From the NCBI GenBank assembly GCA_016875515.1, contig VGRA01000204.1:1-5664 (forward strand): 5,664 nucleotides of DNA. Direction: 5' to 3'. Under the pieces are notes generated by a model. It did not search any database, was not told the DNA's origin, and worked only from the letters and a program-made list of their open reading frames with translations. Each line of letters opens with the position of its first letter. Positions within the stretch are counted from its first letter, which is position 1. The DNA is from Deltaproteobacteria bacterium. Its GTDB lineage: Bacteria > Myxococcota > Myxococcia > Myxococcales > Myxococcaceae. This document shows, one piece after another, positions 1 through 5,664 of the stretch. Both the position numbers and the translations under genes were made by a program.

Positions 1-2142
1 CCCCGCCTGCGGCAATCTGAATGAACGCCCGCCGGTGGCCTCCGCAATCTCCTCCAACAGCGCCGGCCGCACCCACGCGTCCGCCAGCTCCGGCCCCACC
101 GCGCGGACGGCCACCGCGTCCTCGGCGGTGCCCAGCTCCTTCTCCCCCATGCGCACCTGGGCCTTGAGCTTCCAGGCCCCGGGCGAAGGCGGCGGGAACT
201 CCACGCGCACGGCGCCGTCCGCCCCGGTGGTGACCTCCTGCGCCCCCACCACGGCGCGGGACTCCACCGAGGAGAGCTCCACCCGCACGCGGGCCCCCAC
301 CGCGGGCTGGTAGTCCGGCGTGCGGGCCGTCACCACCGCGCCCACCGGCTGCCCCGGCTCCACCGAGGGCGGCTCGGCAGACAGCGTCACGGTGGTCAGC
401 TCCGGGTCCCGCACCAGCCACCGCAGCGAGTTGCCGAAGAACCGCTCGTAGGATCGGGTGGGCGTGCCGGAGGCGTGGGACGTGAACGCCCAGTACCAGC
501 TGCCGTCCGTGGCCAGCGTGGCCACGCGCCCCCGGCCGTAGTCCCAAAGGGCCAGCAACGGCGCGTTCTTGCCGTTGATGGCGGTGAACGGGTGCTCGAG
601 CAGCACGGTGGCGCCGGGCCTGGCCACCACCAGGTTCAGCCCGGGGATGGCGGGCAGGGCCCCCCACGCCGCCTCCGTGCCCTGCGTCCCGGCTCCGAGC
701 GCGGTGACGGGGTGGCGCATCCCCTCCGGCGTCAGGCGCGGCTTGAACGGCTCGGGGTTGGCGGGCTGGCCCGCGGGCTCCACCGGGAGCGCCTGCGCGA
801 GCGTGGTGAGGTTGGAGCGTCCCTCGCCGAGCACCCGGTCCCCGCCGATGAAGAGCAGCGCCCCCCCGTTCTGTACGTACTGCTCCAGGTTGCGCTCGTA
901 CTGCGCAATGGAGAGGCCGGGCTCGGTGTAGCCGAAGTTCTGCAGGATGATGACGTCGAAGGTGTGCAGGCGCGTGTTGAAGATCTCGTCCGTGGGGAAC
1001 GGGATGAGGGACAACTCGCGCTGGTCGTTCACCGTCTGCGTCTCGTCGGAGAGCGTGCGCAGGATGTAGAAGCTGACGAGGTCGATGTTGGCGTCCTGCT
1101 TGAGCAGCCCGCGCAGGAAGCGCTCATCCCAGCTGGGCCGCCCCACCACGAGCAGCGCGCGGATGCGGTCCCGGATGGTCTTCAGCGTGAAGGCGCGGCT
1201 GTTGTTGTCTGCCACGGCCTCGTCCTGGAAGACCGGCACGGAGAGCGTGTAGACGAAGCGGCCGGTCTGGTCCGGGGTGAAGGTGAAGGACAGGTCCTGC
1301 ACCTCGTCGTCCGAGCGGAAGGTGATCTCCTTGCTGCCCACGGGCGCCCCTTCCCGCGTGAGCACCGCGTTGGTGGTGGTGCCGCTGAAGCCGCGGGCCC
1401 GGACGGACACCTCCACCGTGACGGCGTTCCGCACGAAGGCGAAGTCGTCCACCTTCACTCCCTCGATGGCGAGGTCCCGCAGCGCCCCGTCCCCCACGAG
1501 CACGGTGGAGACCGGTACTCCCAGCTCTTCCAGCGCGCGGCGGCCGCGGTCCCCCACCCCGCCGGCGAGCTCCGCGTTGTCCGCGCCGTCGGACACCAGC
1601 AGCACGCCGGAGAGCTTCTTGCCGCTGCCGCCCGGGTCCCCGCCGCTGATGGCGCGCAGCGCACCCATCAGGTCCGTGCGGCCGGCGCGCGGGGGCTCGC
1701 CGCGCAGTTGGGCGGCGGTGACGGGCGACAGCTCCGGGTAAAAGCCGTAGAGCTCCAGCGTGAAGCGCTCCCGCAGCCTCTCCAGCTGCGGCATGGCCTT
1801 CTCCAGGAAGTCCGCCGTGGCGGCAGCGCGGGTGGGGCCGCCGGCCTCCACCGGGAAACCCATGGACGCCGAGCGGTCCACCAGCACGGCCACGCGGTTC
1901 TTCACGCTCGCCAGCTGCAGCCGCCGCAGGCCCGGCTCCAGGAGGAAGAAGAGCGCGGCCACGCCCGCCGCGGCGCGCAGTCCCCACAGCAGGTACCTTC
2001 GCCAGCGCGTGGGCTCGCGGCGCACGCCCCACGCGGCGAAGCCCACGCCCAGCACCAGCCCCACCCCGAGCAGCCAGAGGATCCAGTGCGGGAGCGGCGA
2101 GAGGACGACGAGCCGCCAGTCGTTGAAGCCGGGGCCGTTCAT
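1..2142 (-). CDS. Membrane-anchored VWA protein with glutamine-amidotransferase-like domain (partial, C-terminus off left edge)
   Basis: The frame is open from ATG at 2142 to the left edge (714 residues, no stop). Two membrane helices lie at about residues 19-40 and 51-69. A von Willebrand A domain follows at about 83-220 with an intact metal site: DRSAS (D89, S91, S93), T156-D157 and SDGAD (D185). Next come a beta-rich Ig/CARDB-like stretch (about 226-325, ending ADNNSRAF) and an amidotransferase-like fold (about 332-590) with GGALLFIGGD at the nucleophile-elbow position. No cysteine is present there, so it is probably not an active amidase. A second Ig-like domain spans about 598-690, followed by LLEEIAEATGGRSF, typical near the end of such proteins, so little is probably missing. 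The ATG overlaps the upstream stop as ATGA, suggesting translational coupling. The family accompanies MoxR/DUF58/BatA-type genes, with a proposed envelope or chaperone-like role; the exact function is unknown. Confidence 0.9.
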   Translation of the reverse strand, partial: MNGPGFNDWRLVVLSPLPHWILWLLGVGLVLGVGFAAWGVRREPTRWRRYLLWGLRAAAGVAALFFLLEPGLRRLQLASVKNRVAVLVDRSASMGFPVEAGGPTRAAATADFLEKAMPQLERLRERFTLELYGFYPELSPVTAAQLRGEPPRAGRTDLMGALRAISGGDPGGSGKKLSGVLLVSDGADNAELAGGVGDRGRRALEELGVPVSTVLVGDGALRDLAIEGVKVDDFAFVRNAVTVEVSVRARGFSGTTTNAVLTREGAPVGSKEITFRSDDEVQDLSFTFTPDQTGRFVYTLSVPVFQDEAVADNNSRAFTLKTIRDRIRALLVVGRPSWDERFLRGLLKQDANIDLVSFYILRTLSDETQTVNDQRELSLIPFPTDEIFNTRLHTFDVIILQNFGYTEPGLSIAQYERNLEQYVQNGGALLFIGGDRVLGEGRSNLTTLAQALPVEPAGQPANPEPFKPRLTPEGMRHPVTALGAGTQGTEAAWGALPAIPGLNLVVARPGATVLLEHPFTAINGKNAPLLALWDYGRGRVATLATDGSWYWAFTSHASGTPTRSYERFFGNSLRWLVRDPELTTVTLSAEPPSVEPGQPVGAVVTARTPDYQPAVGARVRVELSSVESRAVVGAQEVTTGADGAVRVEFPPPSPGAWKLKAQVRMGEKELGTAEDAVAVRAVGPELADAWVRPALLEEIAEATGGRSFRLPQAG

Positions 2143-2888
2143 CTGCGCTTCTTGAGGATCATCGGCAGGTGGACGGCGTCGTCCTTGTAGTCCAGGCAGA
2201 GGCCGTACATGGCCAGGTTGACCCCCAGCCGGAGGGCCAGCTCGCGCTGCGGCTCGCCGCCCGGGGAGCACTCGTACTCCCAGCTGCCGCCCTCTGCGCG
2301 GCTCCACGCGCCGGCCACGTCGTTCTGCGAATAGAGGACCGCGGCCCGCTTTCCCGCGTACGCGGCCTGCAGCTGCGGGCGGTTGAGCAGCCGGCCCGGC
2401 GCGGCGTCCAGGAGGTAGAAGCTCTTGAACACCACGTGGTCCGCGGAGAGGTCGCCGAGCGGGGCGTTTGGCAGCACGCGTTCCATCTCCCTGCGGAAGC
2501 TCGGGTCAAAGCCGTTGCCGTCCGAGCCGTCGTTGGCGTCCGCCACCAGAAGCCCGCCGAAGGTGAGGTACCGGCGGAGGTTCTCTACCTCCGGGTTGGA
2601 AAAGGCGGGCAGCGGGCCGTCCGAGCCCAGGTACAGGAACGGGTGCTTGAAGAGCTCCGGGCTGTCGAGCGGCAGCGGGCGCGCGTCCAGCACCACCTCC
2701 ACCGAGGTGCGGCGCTGCAGCTCCCACGCCAGGCGCCGCAGGGCGGTGATGCGGCCGCGCCAGTTGCCCCCGTGCTGGGCCACCGCGGGGACGAAGCGGG
2801 AGCTGTCGCCGAAGCCCCACGCGCCGGCCGGCGCGACGAGCGCGGTGGCGGCGAGGCCTTGCAGGAGCTGGCGGCGGGAGGGGCGCAT
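2139..2888 (-). CDS. DUF4159 domain-containing protein with Tat signal peptide
   Basis: This 249-aa protein begins MRPSRRQLLQGLAATALVA: a twin-arginine pair (R5-R6), a hydrophobic stretch and a plausible AGA cleavage site near residue 23, so Tat export is predicted. The mature part fits DUF4159, an amidotransferase-like fold: FLYLGSDGP, then FGGLLVADANDG, and a C-terminus GVNLAMYGLCLDYKDD...ILKKRR of the kind that ends this family. The frame extends upstream to a GTG at 2957, but that would add a 23-residue Arg/Pro-rich leader ahead of the Tat motif and reach into the divergent promoter region, so ATG 2888 is preferred. No clear Shine-Dalgarno is visible. The stop overlaps the start of the downstream VWA gene (ATGA at 2142-2139), indicating one operon. 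The two are frequent neighbours, so a shared envelope complex is inferred. The biochemical function is unknown. Confidence 0.88.
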   Translation of the reverse strand: MRPSRRQLLQGLAATALVAPAGAWGFGDSSRFVPAVAQHGGNWRGRITALRRLAWELQRRTSVEVVLDARPLPLDSPELFKHPFLYLGSDGPLPAFSNPEVENLRRYLTFGGLLVADANDGSDGNGFDPSFRREMERVLPNAPLGDLSADHVVFKSFYLLDAAPGRLLNRPQLQAAYAGKRAAVLYSQNDVAGAWSRAEGGSWEYECSPGGEPQRELALRLGVNLAMYGLCLDYKDDAVHLPMILKKRR

Positions 2889-2957
2889 GGACGGCAGGCG
2901 CGGACGTATATACCGCGTGGGCCGCCGCCGCCGTCCTGCGTTATAGGGTGGGGCCAC
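2889..2957. promoter_or_regulatory. Divergent intergenic region, probable back-to-back promoters
   Basis: These 69 bp separate two genes transcribed away from each other, so both operons should start here. The only AT-rich island is the 8-bp palindrome GTATATAC (2906-2913), able to act as a -10-like element on either strand; on the minus strand it would place transcription start about 10 nt before ATG 2888. A second AT-rich stretch, TTATAG (2941-2946), lies just before the plus-strand gene. No convincing -35 hexamer was found on either strand. A GCC triplet run (about 2921-2931) is ordinary for this composition. Confidence 0.4.
2945..2953 (+). promoter_or_regulatory. Ribosome binding site for the 82-aa gene
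   Basis: The purine-rich stretch AGGGTGGGG ends 4 nt before ATG 2958; its AGGG core lies 9 nt upstream. It supports this ATG as the start rather than the much longer upstream extension of the same frame, which lies antisense to the DUF4159 gene. Confidence 0.5.
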
Positions 2958-3206
2958 ATGGCTTCGATCAAGCAGAAGGAGACGGCCCTCCTGTCGCCTG
3001 CCGCACAGGCGTGGGAGGCCGGGGACATGGTGACGGCCCGCAAGCTGGCGTCCGCCGCGGTCGCCTCCGGGGCAACCGGCACGGCGGCGGACGAGGCGAA
3101 GGCGCTGCTCGAGCGCACCCGGCTGCCCCCGCTGGCCTGGTGGCTGGCCGCAGGGGTGGCGGCGGCCTACACGGCGCTCGTGCTGCTGTCCCGCACCTTC
3201 GGATGA
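2958..3206 (+). CDS. Small tail-anchored membrane protein, unknown function
   Basis: This 82-aa protein was not recognised. Residues 15-53 are Ala-rich and helical, with a pattern resembling a single TPR-like helical hairpin (AWEAGDMVTARKLASAAV, then DEAKALLERTR). One membrane helix follows at about 59-78 (LAWWLAAGVAAAYTALVLLS), leaving only four residues after it. Basic residues R53 and R55 before the helix suggest a cytoplasmic N-terminus, so the protein looks like a tail-anchored cytoplasmic adaptor. The start ATG has a purine-rich ribosome site. The stop TGA (3204-3206) overlaps the ATG of the next gene as ATGA, so the two are almost certainly co-translated. The TPR reading is only a resemblance: one hairpin is too short to establish the family. 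Coding status is supported by the regular C/G at third positions, the overlap and the sensible protein composition. Confidence 0.78.
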   Translation: MASIKQKETALLSPAAQAWEAGDMVTARKLASAAVASGATGTAADEAKALLERTRLPPLAWWLAAGVAAAYTALVLLSRTFG

Positions 3207-3934
3207 TGGAGGGGCTGCAGCAGGGGCTCGCCGCGTACGGGAAGCTGGACCCGGCCGGGTGGCTCGCGTTGCACGCGCTCTTGCCCGCTTGGGTGGGAGC
3301 CGTCGTGGCGTCCCTGGGCGGGGCGCTGCTGCTGGTGGGGACGGGGCACCTGTTCCGGCTGGTGAGCACGCCGCTGGGGGCGGCCATGGGGTTCTTCCTC
3401 GCGCCGGGGGTGGCGGAGCGGCTGCAGCCGGGCTGGCCCGCGGCCACGGTGGCCTGGGGCGCGTGCGCAGTGCTGGCCCTGGTGGGGCTGCTGTTCCCGG
3501 CGGGGCTCGCGTTCGTGGCGGCGGGGGTACCGGCGGGTTTCCTGGGGATGCGGTACGTGACGCCCGAGGAGTGGGTGATGGGCTTTGCGCCGGCCTTCTT
3601 CATTGCCGGCACCGTGGCGGCGCTGGCGGAGCGGATGCTGGCGGGCGTCCTTGCCAGCTTCACCGGGGCGTGGCTGCTCCTGCTGGGTGCGCTGGCGTTC
3701 CTGCCCGCACTGGGGGTGCCGGTGAAGGCGGCGCTCGCACAACCTTGGGGCCTGGTGGCGCTGGCAGGGCTGCTGGGGGCTGCAGGAACGTACTACCAAG
3801 TCGCCGTGAAGCCGCCGCCCGAGGAGGCGAAGAAGCTGAAGGAAGAGAAGACGGCGAAGAAGCAGAGGGAGAAGGAGGACCAGGAGCTGGAACGGAAGTT
3901 CGAGAAGTTCACGCGGGGTGGGAAGCAGCGGTAG
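3203..3934 (+). CDS. Polytopic membrane protein with charged C-terminal tail, unknown function
   Basis: This 243-aa protein was not recognised. About six or seven hydrophobic segments can be seen: near residues 29-50, 53-70, 80-98, 99-116, 125-143, 147-168 and 182-201, rich in Gly and Ala. They are followed by a hydrophilic tail (203-243) in which 25 of 41 residues are charged (Lys/Arg/Glu/Asp mixed), predicted as a helix or short coiled coil and probably cytoplasmic. The start is taken at ATG 3203, which overlaps the preceding stop as ATGA; a second ATG follows directly at 3206 and cannot be excluded. No separate Shine-Dalgarno precedes it, consistent with coupling to the 82-aa gene. No catalytic motif, transporter signature or substrate-binding residue pattern was seen. 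The two proteins may form a membrane unit, an inference from coupling only. The stop lies 9 bp from the convergent fic stop. Confidence 0.82.
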   Translation: MMEGLQQGLAAYGKLDPAGWLALHALLPAWVGAVVASLGGALLLVGTGHLFRLVSTPLGAAMGFFLAPGVAERLQPGWPAATVAWGACAVLALVGLLFPAGLAFVAAGVPAGFLGMRYVTPEEWVMGFAPAFFIAGTVAALAERMLAGVLASFTGAWLLLLGALAFLPALGVPVKAALAQPWGLVALAGLLGAAGTYYQVAVKPPPEEAKKLKEEKTAKKQREKEDQELERKFEKFTRGGKQR

Positions 3935-3943
3935 ACCGGCACC

Positions 3944-5089
3944 TCAGTCAACCCACACGCCGTACGCCACGGAGCGCCCCCCCTTGCCATTTGGCCGGAG
4001 GCACCCACGGGCCACGAGGTCTGCCAACTCCCGGGTTGCCGTGGCGCGGCTGCAGTGGTTGATGCCTGCGTACTTGCGCGCGGTCAGGCCACCCTCGAAG
4101 CCGTCCGGGCCTGGATCCAGCAACCGGTTGAGCGCCTTCTCTTGCCTCGCGTCGAATGTGTCGGCCACGTGGCGGAGCCAGAAGCGGGCCTTCGCGACCA
4201 TCCGTCCCGCGACGGCATTCGCATCGACCGCAGCCTCGTACACCTGCTCGAGGAACCAGGACAACCACGGCGTGATGTCCAGACCTCCGCGCCGGGTACG
4301 CTCCAGCAGCTCGTAGTACGCCTCGCGCTCCGCGAGGGTGCGAGAGGAGAGACTCCAGGTGCGGATGGCCGTCTGCTCGTCCTGGGCAATCGCCAGGTCC
4401 GTCAGCGCCAGGGCAAGGCGGCCATTGCCGTCCTCGAACGGGTGGAGCGTCAGGAACCAGAGGTGCGCCACGCCCGCACGCAGAAGGCCATCCAGCCCGG
4501 CCGGTGGGCGCACGAACCACTGCAGGAACTCGGACAACCCGGTAGACAGGGCGTGACGAGGCGGCGCCACGAAGTGGACCTTCTCGCGCCCGATTCGCCC
4601 GGACACGACCTGCATGGGCGAACTTCCCCGCAACTTCCCTGCCCGGACGTCATGGAGTCCCGAGCGCCCCTTGGGAAGCAGGGCGGAGTGCCACTTCAGC
4701 AACCGCGCGCGCGTGAGCGGCTTGGCGTGGCCCTGCGCAGCGTCCAGCAGGACCTCCACCAATCCCTCCACGGTCCGGGCCGGCGCAGGAAGACCGGCCA
4801 GGGGCAAACCCAGGTGCCTTGCAACGGACGAGCGGACCGCCCGCGCATCCAGCGTCTCGCCTTCGATGGCACCCGTCGTCACACCCTCCATGACGAGCAC
4901 CGCGCTCCATGCCTCGAGCCCCAGCTGCCCCTCCAGCATCCGCGCGGTCCCCAGCGCCTGCCCCTGTGCAAACCGTGCGCGCGCGAGCGGCGTGGCCAGC
5001 ACGGCGGTGTCCCACGTGAAGTGGGGCCCCTCCGGACGCTGCCATCTCCACTTGGGACTTGCCGCTATTCGCCTCATGGGATGAGGCAA
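3944..5089 (-). CDS. Fic family protein (DUF4172-type N-terminus, C-terminal winged helix), atypical Fic motif
   Basis: This 381-aa protein matches the Fic branch with a DUF4172-type N-terminus along its whole length: WRWQ...FTWD at 14-27; an inhibitory-helix motif T72-x3-E76-G77 (TTGAIEGE) followed by VRSSVARHLGL; LLKWHSALLP (130-139); the flap-like MQVVSGRIGREKVHFVAPP (159-177); the Fic motif HPFEDGNGRLAL (216-227); DITPWLSWFL (271-280); and a helix-turn-helix-like end (about 335-381). Fic enzymes usually transfer AMP from ATP to a protein hydroxyl. Here H216 and GNGR are kept, but the second arginine of HPFx(D/E)GNGRxxR is Leu227 (codon CTG), so activity may be altered. The start is TTG 5089, served by GAAGGGG 8 nt upstream; ATG 5077 would drop four residues and also lies before the first conserved block. 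The gene follows the aminotransferase by 44 bp. The target is unknown. Confidence 0.92.
   Translation of the reverse strand: MPHPMRRIAASPKWRWQRPEGPHFTWDTAVLATPLARARFAQGQALGTARMLEGQLGLEAWSAVLVMEGVTTGAIEGETLDARAVRSSVARHLGLPLAGLPAPARTVEGLVEVLLDAAQGHAKPLTRARLLKWHSALLPKGRSGLHDVRAGKLRGSSPMQVVSGRIGREKVHFVAPPRHALSTGLSEFLQWFVRPPAGLDGLLRAGVAHLWFLTLHPFEDGNGRLALALTDLAIAQDEQTAIRTWSLSSRTLAEREAYYELLERTRRGGLDITPWLSWFLEQVYEAAVDANAVAGRMVAKARFWLRHVADTFDARQEKALNRLLDPGPDGFEGGLTARKYAGINHCSRATATRELADLVARGCLRPNGKGGRSVAYGVWVD
5071..5087. repeat. Perfect inverted repeat GCCTCAT-GGG-ATGAGGC over the fic start
   Basis: Seven-base arms separated by 3 bp. It covers the first codons of fic, including the alternative ATG at 5077 and the last base of the TTG start at 5089-5087. 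It can be read as an operator-like palindrome in DNA or as a 7-bp hairpin with a tight 3-nt loop in the mRNA. The half-site GCCTCA recurs upstream of the gene at 5105-5110. Regulatory function is inferred; the symmetry is seen directly. Confidence 0.55.
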
Positions 5090-5097
5090 TTAAGCCG

Positions 5098-5104
5098 CCC
5101 CTTC
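5098..5104 (-). promoter_or_regulatory. Shine-Dalgarno site deciding the TTG start of fic
   Basis: On the minus strand GAAGGGG lies 8 nt before TTG 5089 but 20 nt before the next ATG (5077). This spacing favours the TTG as start. If instead transcription began close to 5081, the ATG would be used on an almost leaderless message; the DNA alone does not settle this. Confidence 0.5.
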
Positions 5105-5110
5105 GCCTCA
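5102..5110 (+). repeat. Direct repeat copy TTCGCCTCA (other copy 5068-5076)
   Basis: The 9-base sequence TTCGCCTCA occurs identically at 5068-5076 and 5102-5110, a period of 34 bp. The first copy contains most of the left arm of the inverted repeat at 5071-5087, so three GCCTCA half-sites sit within 40 bp around the fic translation start. Possible third binding half-site; it could also be chance in GC-rich DNA. Confidence 0.4.
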
Positions 5111-5133
5111 CGCGCAGCCCCGGCAGGCCGGCC

Positions 5134-5664
5134 CTACCCCTGCTTCATCGCCTCCAGCACCAGCTGCTCCAGCCGCCCGAGCGCGGTGTCCAGTGACGCC
5201 ATGGAGGGGCCGAAGCTGAAGCGCACGTAGCCCTTGAAGCGGCTGGCCCGCGCCCCGTCCGAGCGGCGGCGCTTGCCGGGGTTGATGTCAAAGAACTCGC
5301 CGGGGACGCAGATGACCTTCTTGTCCAGCGCGGCGCGGTAGAAGGACATGCCGTCGTTGAGCGGCGCGGGCAGCCTGGAGACGTTCCCCCACACGTAGAA
5401 CGTCCCGTCCGGCGCGCGGTCCGTGCGGATGCCCAGGCGCTCCAGGCGGGAGAGCAGCTTGTCGCGCTTTTCGCGGAAGGCGTGGTGCGTGGCCCACGTC
5501 TCCTTCACCACGTGGTCCTCCTCCAGCACAGGCAACGCCGCGCGCTGCAGCGGCCGGCTGCCGCCGCCGTCCAGGAAGCTGCCCGCGGAGGACACCGCCT
5601 CGATGACCTGCTTCGGCCCGATGGTCCACGTCACGCGCCAGCCCGGGTAGCGCCAGTTCTTGGT
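5134..5664 (-). CDS. PLP-dependent class I/II aminotransferase (partial, N-terminus off right edge)
   Basis: The last 176 residues and the stop TAG (5136-5134) are present; the frame is open through the right edge. The fragment begins TKNWRYPGWRVTW: the Lys (codon 5661-5659) is eight residues before the Arg of GWR, the spacing of the pyridoxal-phosphate Schiff-base lysine motif of fold-type I aminotransferases. Further family marks are SFLDGGGSRPLQRAALP, GTFYVWGNV, VICVPGEFFDINPG and YVRFSFG, whose Arg (fragment residue 148) corresponds to the substrate alpha-carboxylate-binding arginine. The enzyme should be soluble and transfer an amino group between an amino acid and a 2-oxo acid. The specificity-determining N-terminal half is absent, so no substrate or gene name is given. 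A basic insertion GKRRRSDGARASR precedes the final strand. The fic gene follows after 44 bp on the same strand, with no convincing terminator between them. Confidence 0.9.
   Translation of the reverse strand, partial: TKNWRYPGWRVTWTIGPKQVIEAVSSAGSFLDGGGSRPLQRAALPVLEEDHVVKETWATHHAFREKRDKLLSRLERLGIRTDRAPDGTFYVWGNVSRLPAPLNDGMSFYRAALDKKVICVPGEFFDINPGKRRRSDGARASRFKGYVRFSFGPSMASLDTALGRLEQLVLEAMKQG

Noticed and set aside
475..2190. A 571-codon open frame on the plus strand opposite the VWA gene
   Set aside because: It is the mirror of a strongly GC3-biased gene. Its product is a low-complexity Arg/Ala/Gly/His-rich chain with no domain, whereas the minus strand encodes helices, an intact VWA site and family motifs.
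2920..2933. GCC triplet run in the divergent gap
   Set aside because: Four repeats only, common in this composition; no sign of a functional repeat.
2169..2957. Upstream extension of the 82-aa gene frame, antisense to the DUF4159 gene
   Set aside because: It continues open only because of composition; the ATG at 2958 has a ribosome site and the protein becomes sensible only from there.
2948..3202. Upstream extension of the 243-aa membrane protein frame
   Set aside because: It would overlap the whole 82-aa gene in another frame with a Gly/Arg-rich product; the ATGA overlap at 3203 is the usual arrangement.
5114..5133. Possible terminator hairpin after the aminotransferase (CCGG arms around a 4-nt loop)
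   Set aside because: Only a 4-5 bp stem and no T-run on the minus strand; short CCGG/GGCCGGCC symmetry is expected by chance in such GC-rich DNA.
4055..5230. A 391-codon plus-strand open frame opposite fic
   Set aside because: The minus strand has the full set of Fic family motifs over its whole length; the plus-strand product is Arg/Gln/Leu-rich with no recognisable domain.
5134..5634. Apparent start of a complete short protein at 5634
   Set aside because: The codon is a GTG (Val) inside the aminotransferase motif GWRVTW; the frame stays open to the right edge and carries the PLP lysine upstream, so the gene is simply cut by the window.

Overview
The window is very GC-rich, densely packed bacterial chromosome with strong G/C bias at third codon positions. 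Gene content (a VWA/glutamine-amidotransferase-like membrane protein beside a Tat-exported DUF4159 protein, and a DUF4172-type Fic protein) fits a myxobacterium of the Myxococcus/Corallococcus/Archangium kind. That placement is an inference from composition and families; there is no rRNA or other marker here. No tRNA, rRNA, CRISPR array, insertion sequence or phage gene was seen.

Layout. (1) 1-2888, minus strand: a two-gene operon read right to left, a Tat-signal DUF4159 protein (2139-2888) overlapping by ATGA a long membrane VWA protein (1-2142) whose C-terminus runs off the left edge. (2) 2889-2957: a 69-bp divergent intergenic region with one AT-rich island. (3) 2958-3934, plus strand: a second two-gene operon, also joined by ATGA, encoding an 82-aa tail-anchored protein and a 243-aa polytopic membrane protein with a highly charged tail; neither is recognised. 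(4) 3944-5089, minus strand: a 381-aa Fic-domain protein with DUF4172-type N-terminus and C-terminal winged helix, ending 9 bp from the convergent operon. (5) 5090-5133: a 44-bp gap with a Shine-Dalgarno and repeated half-sites. (6) 5134-5664, minus strand: the C-terminal part of a PLP-dependent class I/II aminotransferase, cut by the right edge.

How they work together. The VWA and DUF4159 proteins belong to a family set usually found with MoxR ATPase, DUF58 and BatA-like genes and thought to act at the cell envelope; the missing partners would be expected left of this window. The two unknown membrane proteins are probably co-expressed with each other. The Fic gene lies co-directionally 44 bp downstream of the aminotransferase, but it has its own ribosome site and an operator-like palindrome at its start, so it may be separately controlled; no functional link between the two is evident.

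The points most worth following are in the fic region: the Fic motif has lost its second arginine (Leu in its place) although the N-terminal inhibitory motif is kept, and a perfect 7-3-7 inverted repeat covers the start of the gene with a third half-site upstream.
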